From assembly GCA_030490835.1 (NCBI GenBank), contig CM059973.1, positions 63,678,008 to 63,742,007 of the forward strand: DNA of 64,000 bases. The letters run 5' to 3'. Position numbers and translations under genes: made by a program. Below the pieces are notes generated by a model. The model was given only the letters and a program-made list of their open reading frames with translations, did no database searches and was not told where the DNA came from. Positions 48,236 through 58,665 of this stretch are shown one piece after another (positions within the stretch are counted from its first letter, which is position 1; every line of letters begins with the position of its first letter). This DNA is from Annona cherimola (Eukaryota > Streptophyta > Magnoliopsida > Magnoliales > Annonaceae).

Positions 48236-49325
48236 TCTTTTATTAATTTTTCAACAGTTAAGATCAAATTATCACAATTTCTAATAATATATCTATTGAA
48301 GTTAATAGAATTGAAAATTCTCAAATCTAATTATCCATCAGGTTCCCATCAAAAAAATATCCATTAGGGTGTCTTCACATGATCTAAAATCATATCTTTA
48401 TGTAAAAATAAAATTTACACACATCTAATGGCCTGGATTATCCAATAAAATCATGCATTAAAGGGCTAAGATTATCTTTTTACTGTCTAATGGTATTGGA
48501 TTTGTTTGAACCCACTTTGATCAAAATTTTGGGTAGATTTTTTTGAAATAAAAGCACCTGATTATGAGCCATCTCCAAGTATCGAAAGCCCCCAATTCAT
48601 AGAATAAAATTAACATCTATTAGATTTAATAAATTTGATTTACATGGATAGTAATTTCCTTCCTTTAAATCTAAAATCTTTTTCTCAAATTTAACAGTCC
48701 AGATTGATCTCTACCCTTGATATTTTCTTAATTTAGAAAGGAAGATATAAAATAAATAACAACTAACCTAGATGATAATGATTGATGACTGAGATTAATG
48801 GCTTGTTCGGTAAAGTAAAAGTTGTGGTAAATGTGGGATGGGGTGGGAAGTGGAAAATGGAATATTTTCGCTATTATTTCATATCAATATGAAATAATAG
48901 GGTTAAAGACAGAATAAATATGGTAGTTTGAGTGTAGTAGGAAAGAAAAATGATTGGAATGTAGGGGTAAATGAGTAAAAATATGGTTATTAATTGATGA
49001 ATTAATAGTCTTGGGAATGAGTGCTTCCATACTTTTCCATGTCATATTTTCCACATAGATTACCAAACAAGCCTTAACTTGATCCAAACCTCATCTCCTC
49101 TTTCTCTAACTACCTCTCTCTATCTCTCTACTCTCCACTTTTATTTAAGATGGGCACACTCCTTCTAAGTTCCAAAAATTTTCAGCAAGGGGGAGATCAC
49201 CAGCCACCTCATTTCCTAAATTTTTATTTTTAACTAATTATTTAATTATTTTAGCTAATTTTAAGCCATTTGCGCCTTTCTAGAAATTAAGTTTGACTTT
49301 TAGCATGATAAACTCCACATGGCTT
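48236..49325 (-). repeat. LTR copy in reverse orientation, interrupted by a MITE
   Basis: Inverse of the LTR at 50047. Matches include GAAAATTCTCAAATCTAAT with TTTGAGAATATTCAATT, GTGTCTTCACATGATC with GATCATGTGTAGACACC, and TAGCATGATAAACTCCACATGG with CATGTAGAGTTTATCATGCC. It ends abruptly near 49325, short of the LTR start. The MITE at 48800-49073 is missing from the other copy. Confidence 0.7.
48800..49073. mobile_element. Tourist-like MITE nested in the reverse LTR copy
   Basis: Ends GGCTTGTTCGGTAA and TTACCAAACAAGCC. TTAA-type sequence flanks it (GATTAAT..TTAACTTG). The uninterrupted site in the other LTR copy, near 50435-50450, reads AAGTTAATCTC on the + strand. Confidence 0.75.
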
Positions 49326-50046
49326 TTGTTTAGCAATGGATCAAGATATTTACCTTGTAGAATATGAGCTTAAAATTGAAGGCTCTGATACAAGTTTATA
49401 TTGTGAAGCTTTGACAAGTTATTATTTGATAGCAGGATATCAAGAAGGAAATGCAGTAAAGCATATGAGAATCACATGTTTTGCTTCATTGTGTGATTTA
49501 TGAAAAATTACTAATATGGTTGAGTTTCTTTTGACGATTGTTTGTAATTGAGGGATACTTTAGAAACCCTTTGATTTAAGTTTATGTTCTAATTGTGGAA
49601 CCTTATTTAGCAAGATGAAAATTGATTAGAGAAATTTTCCATTATGATAATGATTATTCTTCAAATTCCATGATGAAATTTTCCAAAGTGAATAAGGTTT
49701 GTGGTTAATTATTAACTTAGCCAAGTAATGATGCATGCTAATGAAATTAGTATATTGGTCTCTTAGTATGAAAGGTGGATAATTACAAAAAAAAAGTCAT
49801 TTATGGCTATTTTAAGTTTGTACATTTAGTTAGATTTTAAGAAAATATTATTGAGATTATCTTTGATACTTGTGAAATGATAATTTTTAATTAAAGAATA
49901 ATGTTGAAATTATGTTGATTCAATCAAATTATTTTGTATAGAATTCTAATAAAATTTATTAGCATTTTGTTAGCATTGGAATGAAAGATGTATACACCAT
50001 AGTTCGGTGAATTTCGAGGACAAAATTTTTATATGGTGGGTAGAAT

Positions 50047-51010
50047 GTAAACACCCTACCTTTATATTAGAGGAAAATTTGTATCTTTACCACAAATTAG
50101 GTGTGAAATTGCACATTTTAGCAATATGTGTATATAATAAATAACAAGAAAGAGGTGCAAACTATAAAAAAAAATCAAGAATGCACAGGCCATGTAGAGT
50201 TTATCATGCCAAAATTCAAACTTCATTTTCTAGAAAGGGGCAAATGACTTGTTATTAACCAAAATAATTAAATAATTAGTTAAAAATAAAATTCAAGAAA
50301 TGAGGTGGTTGGTTATTTCCTCCTTGCTGTAAAATTTCTAAAACTTATAAATAAGAGGTGTGGTCCATCTTAGATTAAAGTGGAGAATAGAGAGTAGAGA
50401 GAGGGAGAAAGAAAGAAAGAGAAGATGAAGCTTTGATCAAGTTAATCTCAACTATCAATTGTCATTATCTAGGTTAGTTATTATTTATTTTATGTCTTTT
50501 TTAAAAATAAGCAAAGATCAAGAGTAGAGATCAATTTGGACAATTGAATTTGAGAGAAAGATTTTAGATTTGAGGGAAGAAAATTACTGTCCATAGAAAT
50601 TAGATTTATTAAATCCAATGAAAGGTAATTTATTTTACGAATTGCAGATTTTTGATACTTGGGTATGATGCATAAGTAAGTGCTTTTATTTGGAAAAAAA
50701 TCTACTTAAAATTTTGATCAAAGTGGCCCAAACAGATCTTGTACCATTAGACAGTAAGAAGGTGATCTAAGCTCTTCAGTGCATGATTTCGTATATAATA
50801 TGGATGATCTAGACTATTAGATGTGTGTAAAATTTAATTTTACACGAAGATATGAAGATAGATCATGTGTAGACACCTTAATGGATGACTAGGTTTGAGA
50901 ATATTCAATTCTATAGCTTCAATAGATATGTTGTTAGAAATTGTGATAAGTTGATATATTAACCATTGAAAAATTAATAAAAGAAGTTTTTAATGATCTA
51001 GACCGTTAAA
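50047..51010 (+). repeat. Gypsy-type 3' LTR, with polypurine tract just upstream
   Basis: The stretch GAATTTCGAGGACAAAATTT..TGGTGGGTAGAA at ~50008-50046 is the typical end of a plant gypsy pol region with its polypurine tract, and the LTR then starts TGTAAACACCCTACC. At least ~960 bp are shared with the reverse copy; the LTR's right edge is not defined. No pol frame survives upstream. Confidence 0.6.
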
Positions 51011-54000
51011 TTTGAACTAGATAAGTGGTGCGACATGATTTATATGTTATATCTGTGATTAGTAGTTTAGATTAACAATTATAACAGACTATAAGTTTAA
51101 CTTATATAACACATGTACTAGATCTGAAACTGAAATAAAAAATATAAAATAAATAAAAAACTATTTTTAGAATGAAAAGTTTACCGAGAACTCTTTATAT
51201 AACTTTTGATGAACGACCAAAATTTGAGACTAAAACATTCTGTAATTTATAAATTAAAAATACTGGAAGATTGGCCTAAATAGGGAAAATGACCGTCAAA
51301 ACTAGCTGCATTAATTGATTTTTTAGAATTTTATAGAACAAAATTGAGGTTAAATTTTTATATGATATATATAACATCATGAATATCACTTAGAAAATGA
51401 AAACTAAAATTTTGGATGAGATAAATATGGGTAAAAATTAACGTGATTTGAATAAACACACACCCTTGTCCAATAGAAGGAAAATTCATAAACAAATAAA
51501 TAACTAGTATTTTGTGTTGAAATTATTTTATTTAGTGTGTGTTTGAGAATGAATAAAACTTTTGGTGAAAAATTTTGAAGAATAAAAGTTGTCAAATGAT
51601 GTGATATGATAGGGGTAACGATGAGGAGTAAAGAGAATAAAGTTAAAATAGATAGGTTAGTTGTATAGGTAATTGTGTAGAAATGATTGAAAAGTAAGGT
51701 GGTTTGTGTTGGAAGATGTAAAAAAATAATTAAAAAATAGAAGAGTTGTAGAGAATGAAAAGTTTTAGATTGAAAAGTTTTAGGTGAAAAGTTTTTGTCA
51801 TTGCCAAACACCCCCTTAGTCAATTCATTTATGATAGAAATTTCAAATTTAAAATCCTTGATTTAATTATAAAGAAAAGTCAAGAGAATTCAGTGTATCT
51901 AATTTCAGCAGGTATAGGCAAATTGAGGAATAATCAAAATTTTTAACTCAAATAACAATTATCCAAAAATGACATGATTAATTAAAATATATGATTATTG
52001 AGTTAATTCATGTGAAAAATTTTCATCAAATATTTGAAAAATATTGGAAGTTAAATTGGATATAAATAGACTACTGAAAGTTAAAAGGACGGTCGACCTA
52101 TCATATATTAAGTTTTGAAGATCAAAGAATTATTATTCAGTAACTAATAATATGATAATGATATTTAGTGGTCAAAATTAAATATTTATAAAAAAGGTTG
52201 AATACAATGCTGAAAATACAAATTGAAACCTAAAAGAGTAATTTGGTAATTTTGTGAAATAAATTTCAACTCAAATTAATTATTTTATCAACTCGGAGAA
52301 AGTCATATTCTAGAATAATGAAATTTATTATAAATGATAATTTTAAAACAATGTAATCTATACGAAGATCCAATTTTGACTGAATTATGAAATTAGAATA
52401 CCTAAGAGCACCCGCACATCTTAGGATGAAATATCATGCTAAATTATGATTAGAAAAGTTAATTTGAGTTAAAATATTGATTAAAGAAAAGCATTATTTT
52501 CTAGTATAATGATTATAGCGAAATATGGTACAAGGATAGATTTGAGATTTATAGAAGGTAAATAAAGCTATTTTCTTCTCTTTTCGATTTTGTATTGTAA
52601 TGTATGGTTACAGGTATGGATGTTTCGGATGCCGTTGTTTTTAAATTTTTGAGTAAATAAATATTGTCAATTATGATAACTTTTTGTGATGCTAAATTTG
52701 GCTTTTATTTATGTTGTTATTATGTATTATGACATTGGCATGTATTGCTTGGTTCAGGAGTCCTGATTGTAGTTGTGGATTTGTGAAGTGTTAATGTCGG
52801 ACCATCGGTGATGACTATTGGCACATCTTGATCATCAGAATGTAATAGCTTGGGTGACATCGGTTTAGATCTATCTATTTGACCATTGTGCATTTAGTGG
52901 GCTACAGGCTTGATTTGTTTGGCCCTTGTAATTTAGTTGATGTATATTGTGAACCAATTCGTGGAACTGGTGGCCCTTAAAGTAATAGTTGAGGCTAGAG
53001 TCGTTCATATAATGTAATGTAGCATGACTGCGGTTGTGTGATAAGCACAGCAGGATATCAGTTATACCTCTGGTTTGGATAAAGCTATTTTTTGATCTAC
53101 TCGTATTGTACAAAGTTGGCCACTTATGCTGAGATGAAGTGATGACAACTTAGGTTGTACAGCCGGTTGGATTACGGAGCGAGATACCAAACCTCTCCAT
53201 TGGATTTGAGACTTGTTGGATTGATTTGAGAAGCGACATGCATCTAATGCATTGATGTATGCGTAAGCATTAACATGGGTTTCTTGTGGATTTAAATATG
53301 ATTTGGAGTTGTGATATCATCTATGTTTTGTCAACCCCTATGTATACTGTGTACTTCAGTTTTACCAGTTTTTATTTATATGCTCTACTTACTGAGTTTG
53401 ACCGAACTCATCCTATTTTATTATTTTTGTAGATAATAGGTATGCGAGTGGAGACCAACATGGAGTTGATGTGTCAAACGAGGTTAGGACTTAATGAATC
53501 TTGATCTAGAATTATCTATTTATTTTGATTTTTAAAGAGTGACTAGTAAGAGCATGAAGTATGTATTTTAGAAATTTAATCATTTAGATCTAGTTTAATT
53601 TGAATTTAGTGAAACACCTAGTTTACGATGATCTAACAAATTATGTTATTGCACTCATGTATGTTCTCCTATTATCATCAATCTTTTACTTCACTAACGA
53701 CTGTAGACTTTGTTAGCAGGGCATTATAAGGTTAGTTCAGTTGCATGTTAACTTTGATATGACATAAAATGATTTTGTGAAACTAGTGAGAACCCAATAT
53801 TTGCATTGCATATGGTAGTAGACATATGATGATTTTGGGATGGGTTTACTATTATTTTTATCGATCACACTTATTTACCGAGTTTTCCAGACTCATGTGT
53901 TTGTTTTCAATATTTTAGTAGGACTAACATTGCAGGTAACTAATTGTGAGCTAGGTCATATTGATTTCTGGTTAAGGAGGATTGCAATAGGTATGAGTTG

Positions 54001-54339
54001 TATAGTTCTAAATTGTAGCTTTTTTCCAGGTTGGTGCATTAGTAAGATGAAAAATGTACGAGTGTGTGTAAATTATTTTGAGTAGTAGGATGTATTATAT
54101 ATTCTATTGTGGTTTATGGATGTATGACATGTTAAGGCCTTCCTAATATATTCGTGGTTTGTAAAGGTATATTTTACTTCCACCATAGTTAGTAGTCTTG
54201 CTTTCATACATAGATAATGATGGTGATTGAGTTATAATTAGTGGAAATAACCTGTCATAGGATGCATTAGCTGTGATATCTAAGGTTATCACGGGTGGAT
54301 TTTCATATAAATGTGGTCCCTTACCTCCCAAATTACAAC
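51011..54339. other. AT-rich LTR-like and intergenic debris
   Basis: Contains one Tourist-like MITE (51535-51815). At 53395-53425 and 53875-53900, TTACTGAGTTTGACCGAACTCA and TTACCGAGTTTTCCAGACTCA are two versions of a block typical of gypsy LTRs. No coding region found. Confidence 0.4.
51535..51815. mobile_element. Tourist-like MITE
   Basis: Close to 2694-2974 throughout (GAATGAATAAAACTTTTG, GTTGTCAAATGATGTGATATG). Ends GTGTGTGTTTGAG and TTGCCAAACACCCCC, with TTA at 51532-51534 and 51816-51818. Confidence 0.8.
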
Positions 54340-54578
54340 AAATCTTGGGAAGTGTTGTCGGATCTTTACCCTAGCGACAACTTATTCAGGTAGTCGCCGG
54401 CTACATTGGGTTTAATATTGGGCATGGGTGTTTTCGTCACCCATTTTGGAGATGTCTGTTTGCAATTTGGATGATGGTAGTTGGGTGCTTTCGTCTCCCT
54501 CCAAAAATTTGTATAAATTGTTTTAGAGTTTGACTTTAATATAAGTTGAGATGTAATATAAATATATATTAATCAAAA
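54340..54578 (+). mobile_element. SINE-like 3' piece with tail
   Basis: GAGTTTGACTTTAATATAAG and GAGATGTAATATAAATAT then CAAAAAA align with the tail of the SINE at 33479. Its 5' half would be at 45164-45250 (see that entry). Confidence 0.55.
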
Positions 54579-54638
54579 AAATATCTAAGGAAATTTAAAA
54601 AAAAATGAATAATGAGGAATTAAGAATTGGTATAAATG

Positions 54639-54770
54639 TGAGCCCTGTTAGCGCAGTTGGCGTCACATGATGGCTGACGTTCCCCATGGTCAGGGACTCG
54701 AATCCCGTCTCACGCAGCCTTGTCCAGCACAGTCTTGGCCTTGAGCAGCCGTGCTCGGCCCATAAAAAAA
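54639..54770 (+). mobile_element. tRNA-derived SINE with perfect 17-bp target duplication
   Basis: AAGAATTGGTATAAATG occurs at 54622-54638 and 54771-54787. Box A TAGCGCAGTTGG (54649-54660) and box B GACTCGAATCC (54695-54705) are near consensus, followed by a short body and an (A)n tail. At 132 bp it is barely longer than the tRNA-like part. It inserted 26 bp right of the flanking repeat of the older retroposon. Confidence 0.88.
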
Positions 54771-54787
54771 AAGAATTGGTATAAATG

Positions 54788-55446
54788 AAAATATTTTGCA
54801 GTCTAGACATGAATGTAATAATATTCATTCTTAAGGCTGGCATTGGTGTAATTTATCTAAAAGGCCGAATGAAGGTAGTCATTACAAAGATTTCAATTTC
54901 AGCTTCTAACTATTTACGGTATCAATCCACCGTCACAATCGACAACAAAAAATAAACCTATCTATAAATGTAATGAACATGTTGTTGCATGTAATGAATT
55001 GATGTTTGTATCAAATACTTATTGTTAAGGGATTTTTTTTTGTTTCCGGAGCACATAAGCTACAAAGTATTTCCAATCAAGTAAATACTTTTCTTCCAAG
55101 TGAGCATACACCAAAAATATTTCCAACAAAATGATATAAACTTTTGGTTAGGACAAGGTAAAATAAGTGGAAAGTTGAGAAATTTTTTTTAAAATCCAAC
55201 CAAATTTGGAAAAAAAGAGATTAATGTGACATGATAGGATTAATTGTTATAAATAAAAAGAATCAAGATGAAATAGATAAGATAGCTATATATAAAAAAT
55301 ATGAAAAATAATTAAAATTTAAAGCTAATAAGAAAAAAGTAGGATATTAAATAGTTAATGTATCTTACATAAATATTAGTTAATATGTCAAATCATATTA
55401 GTATATGAATATGAAGGAGTAACAAAGTTATTTTTTATCTCCTAAG

Positions 55447-55469
<23 letters not shown>
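54788..55469. other. Intergenic DNA before a (TA)n element cluster
   Basis: Around 55150-55400 are weak blocks of the Tourist-like family (GTGACATGATAGGATTAA). It ends in a TA run (~55447-55468) and a (GA)n run. Confidence 0.35.
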
Positions 55470-55486
<17 letters not shown>

Positions 55487-55869
55487 GGGGGGGGGGTTGT
55501 TCCGGTGCAGCGTTACTGTACCGGAACAACGGTGAAGTTGCCTAAAAATGGGTCCCACATATATTAAAATGCAATAAAATTTTATACAATCATTTATCCA
55601 TATATAAATCATACTTTAGATGGTTTAGATGTTGAAAAACCACTTTAAAGTTGTTATTTATATCAAACTATTTTATTACATTAAATTTGTACAATTTTCA
55701 GATGGAGTCCATACACATATCCGTTTGGGTTGAAAATTGATATGGTAATAGAATACATTATTCTAAATATAATGGGTGGAGTAGATTATAATTTGATCAT
55801 CATGTGGGGCTCATTTCAGCCCTACTACACCGCAATTATGGTGCAGCAGCGCTGCACCTGAATATATCA
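55470..55869 (-). mobile_element. (TA)n-flanked hairpin-ended element, type B
   Basis: After (GA)n and a G run: GTTCCGGTGCAGCG..ACCGGAACAACGG hairpin at the left; right tip CACCGCAATTATGGTGCAG with GCGCTGCACCTG. Reverse core. It ends at a (CA)n run (55868-55884). Confidence 0.75.
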
Positions 55870-55890
55870 CACACACACACACACATATAT

Positions 55891-56253
55891 GGGAGCTGTT
55901 CCGGTGCAGCGCCATTGCTTCGGAATAGCGGTACATTTACCCAAAAATGAGCTCAACATATATTAGAATGCAATGAAATCATATATAAATTTTATAACAA
56001 AATGGTTTACATGTTGAAAGAACCACTTTAAAGTTATTATTTACATCAAATTATTTTATTACATTGAATTTGTACCATTTTCAGATATGGTCGATACACA
56101 TATCCGATTGAGATGAAAATTGATATAGTAATAAAATATATTATTCTAAATACAATTGGTAGGGTAGATTATGATTTTATCATCATGTGGGGCCCATCTC
56201 AGTGTCACTGCACCGTAATTTTAGTATAGTGGCGCTGCACTTGAATATTTTCC
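55891..56253 (-). mobile_element. (TA)n-flanked hairpin-ended element, type B
   Basis: Left GGGAGCTGTTCCGGTGCAGC; right CACTGCACCGTAATTTTAG and GGCGCTGCACTTGAATATT; reverse core. Separated from the previous copy by CACACACATATAT. Confidence 0.75.
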
Positions 56254-56262
56254 TATATATAT

Positions 56263-56810
56263 AGTCTAACTTCTATACATCTGGATATACCAATTTACTT
56301 CGGTACTCCCGTCTAGTTTAGGCCCTATTTTGATAATTTTGTTAAATCTAATCCATTTATTGTATCTAGCACTACTTAGTTTATTTAGATACCAAGAATC
56401 ATATCAATTGGATGTATATGTAAATCACATCTTCTAAAAATGTATAAAATTGTATATAAATTTAGAAAATCACTTGAATTCATATATCAAAGTGTTAGAA
56501 TATTATAAAATTTTATAGAATCATTATTCTAAGTAGGATGAATATTGTAGATATTTTAGACATTAAATTGAGATCTCATGAGTCCTTATAATAGACAAAT
56601 AATTTTTAATGGATTTAAAGTCATTCTTAAGTGATTGTTAATTTTGAGAATGTTGCAAGTTATGGATTGAGATAATTATTAGTATCTAAAGAAAATAAAT
56701 AGTTCTAAATATAATGGATGGAATGGATTTAACAAAATCATCAAAATAGAGCCTAAACTAAACGGGAGTACCGAAGTGAATTACTACATCTGATGTATAG
56801 AAGCCAGACT
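56263..56810. mobile_element. (TA)n-flanked element, type D, 548 bp
   Basis: ~110-bp terminal inverted repeats: AGTCTAACTTCTATACATC left, and the inverse of AGTCTGGCTTCTATACATC right. Pairing runs inward through TTCGGTACTCCCGT, TAGTTTAGG and GATTTTGTTAAATC-like blocks. The tip at 56785-56800 (TACATC, T, GATGTA) is itself a hairpin. TATATA on both sides. Confidence 0.8.
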
Positions 56811-56821
56811 CATATATATAA

Positions 56822-57185
56822 TATTCAGGTATAACTCCGTTGCACCGTAATTACGATGCAGTAGTGTCAAAATGGATCCCACGTGATAATAAAATTATAA
56901 TTTATTCCACTCATTATATTTAGAATAATGTATTATATCATCATATCAATTTTCATCCCAAGTGAATATGTGTATGAACTCTATCTGAAAATAGTACAAA
57001 TTCAACATAATCAAATAGTTTGATGTAAATAACAACTTTAAAGTGATTTTTTCAGCATAAAAAATATTTGCTATAAAATTTATATATGAATAAATGATTG
57101 CATAAAGTTTCATTGCATTCTAATATGCGTGGGGCCCACAAATGGACAAATGTACTGTTGTTCTGGTGACAACTCTCTCTTTTCA
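56822..57185 (+). mobile_element. (TA)n-flanked hairpin-ended element, type B, older copy
   Basis: Left ATTCAGGTATAACTCCGTTGC; forward core (CACTCATTATATTTAGAATA, TTTTCATCCCAAGTGAATAT); right TGTACTGTTGTTCTGGTGAC then CTCTCTCTTTTCATATAT. Confidence 0.6.
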
Positions 57186-58224
57186 TATATTTGATTGAAT
57201 ACCTCCTAAGATATTAATATCATCTGGATGGGAGAGCAGTCTTTTGTAGATTAATAACTGGGAAAAAAAATATACTTCGGATGATTGAGCTGACCAGTAA
57301 GATAAGAAATTAAAAACAAAAAAACCCTAATAGCAAAAAATTTTAACTTTTTGTAATAAAAATTGTTACAAAAAATAAAATTTCTTACCGGAAATCACAT
57401 CACAGTTCACCACCAGGACTGCCGCCATCACCGTTGTCGTCATGAGGTATATTTTCCAATTTCCTTTTGTGTTTTTTTGTTTTTTATTTTGATTACCAGA
57501 AATCCGTTGATGAGGCTCCCAACCCCAATCGCCTCAACGTCTGATTACCTCCAATTTCCATTTCTAATCTTGAACGATATTAGCTCCCTGAATGCAGGTT
57601 GAATGGCTCCACAGGGCACACAACTGAGCTAAAAGGATTGCAATTATTACGTTTAATTGATCTACCAGAATGTCGAAACAGTGGATGAAAAACAAAAATC
57701 CCTGTCAATCGATAGCCTTTAATTTGCTTACTATATAAAACATCGATGATCGCTTAAGAGAATGTAACAAAAATATTAGGAATATAAAAGTTATAAGATT
57801 ACAAAAAGCACTCATGGATTATGTATCTCTCTGTCAAAAAACAAGTCGACCAAAAGGAAAAAAAAATAAAAAAAAAAGGCGACCGAGCATGGCTTACTCA
57901 CGCAAGCTTCTTGTTTTAAGAAAATATACAAACAATGGTAAGGCCAAGAATTACAAAACCAACCAAATTAATTAATTGGCTGCCTGTCTAGCAGCAAGCT
58001 AAGTAGCAACAGGAAAAATTACAAGCCTATGTTCCTTACAAGAAGACAATTTATTTTGGTCCACCAACGTGCACAAATTAATGCAAGAAACTTTCGGCCG
58101 AGATCAGTCAAGTTACAAATTTATTTAGGGATGGGATACCAGAAATCCAGGCCCATGAATATATGGAGCACCATTGCAAATTAGTTAATGTAAGATCATG
58201 GCACTCGAAGCATCTAGTTGCTAG
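57186..58224. other. Intergenic DNA and possible 3' UTR of the gene on the - strand
   Basis: No coding region recognised. 57900-58224 is free of repeats and could be transcribed behind the stop at 58225. A small (CCGCCATCACCG) GC-richer patch at ~57405-57445 belongs to no feature I can name. Confidence 0.35.
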
Positions 58225-58437
58225 CTAGATGCCCTTTGAGATGCATGGCATGGGCGGCATTGATAGATGGATCGGGGAAGGAGCTGAAGATGGTGAATAG
58301 CTTTCATCCACCGTGAAATTCCCCACCTTTGATCCGATAGGCAGTTTGCTTGTAGTGTCTACATCCCCTCGTTTCCTATCAGGAATATTGTATGCGAATC
58401 GACCATTTTCACTCCCACATCTGAGTTCGCGTCTTCC
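58225..58437 (-). CDS. Possible terminal exon of an unrecognised gene
   Basis: A good 3' splice site (TATGCATGCAG) is followed by 70 codons and TAG: GRRELRCGSENGRFAYN..GSKVGNFTVDESYSPSSAPSP..SMPPMP..SKGI. Composition and acceptor suit a real plant exon, and the codons look unlike the AT-rich repeats around. An ATG exists six bases upstream (58443) but would lie within the acceptor. Upstream exons are not visible: the LINE whose tail ends at 58580 lies just beyond and may sit in the preceding intron. No family recognised. Confidence 0.35.
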   Translation of the reverse strand, partial: GRRELRCGSENGRFAYNIPDRKRGDVDTTSKLPIGSKVGNFTVDESYSPSSAPSPIHLSMPPMPCISKGI

Positions 58438-58665
58438 CTGCATGCATACTCACGAAATTAAATAATTAAGGAAAAATTAAGACAATCACAAATGCTTATG
58501 TATATCATTTGTCATGGGACGTGGCTACGTACCGTAACCTTGGTAATGGGCGGGAACAATATAATTCTCGCCGTGGGACTTTTTTTTTTTTTGATGAAAA
58601 GGAATAATCCTACCCCGACCCACCCCCATTTGTAAGAGAGGTCGGGATAGAGTAATCCACTGAAA

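Larger units (their letters stand above)
45164..54578 (+). mobile_element. Retroposon flanked by a 17-bp repeat and split by ~9 kb of LTR-element debris
   Basis: AAATATCTAAGGAAATT stands at 45147-45163 and again at 54579-54595, the second right after a poly(A)-like tail (AATCAAAAAA). The last ~240 bp (54340-54578) are SINE-like: their tail matches the SINE at 33479. The first ~85 bp (45164-45250) would be the 5' part, with a TGAGACTC that may be a decayed box B. The intervening DNA is then a later insertion. The exact inner borders could not be set. Confidence 0.5.

Noticed and set aside
54649..54720. A tRNA gene (box A and box B at tRNA spacing)
   Set aside because: A 17-bp target duplication and poly(A) tail show it is a SINE; the cloverleaf is not complete.
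55440..55500. A CRISPR-like array or origin in the TA, GA and G runs
   Set aside because: It is simple-sequence DNA with no spacers and lies at the edge of a MITE in a plant nuclear sequence.
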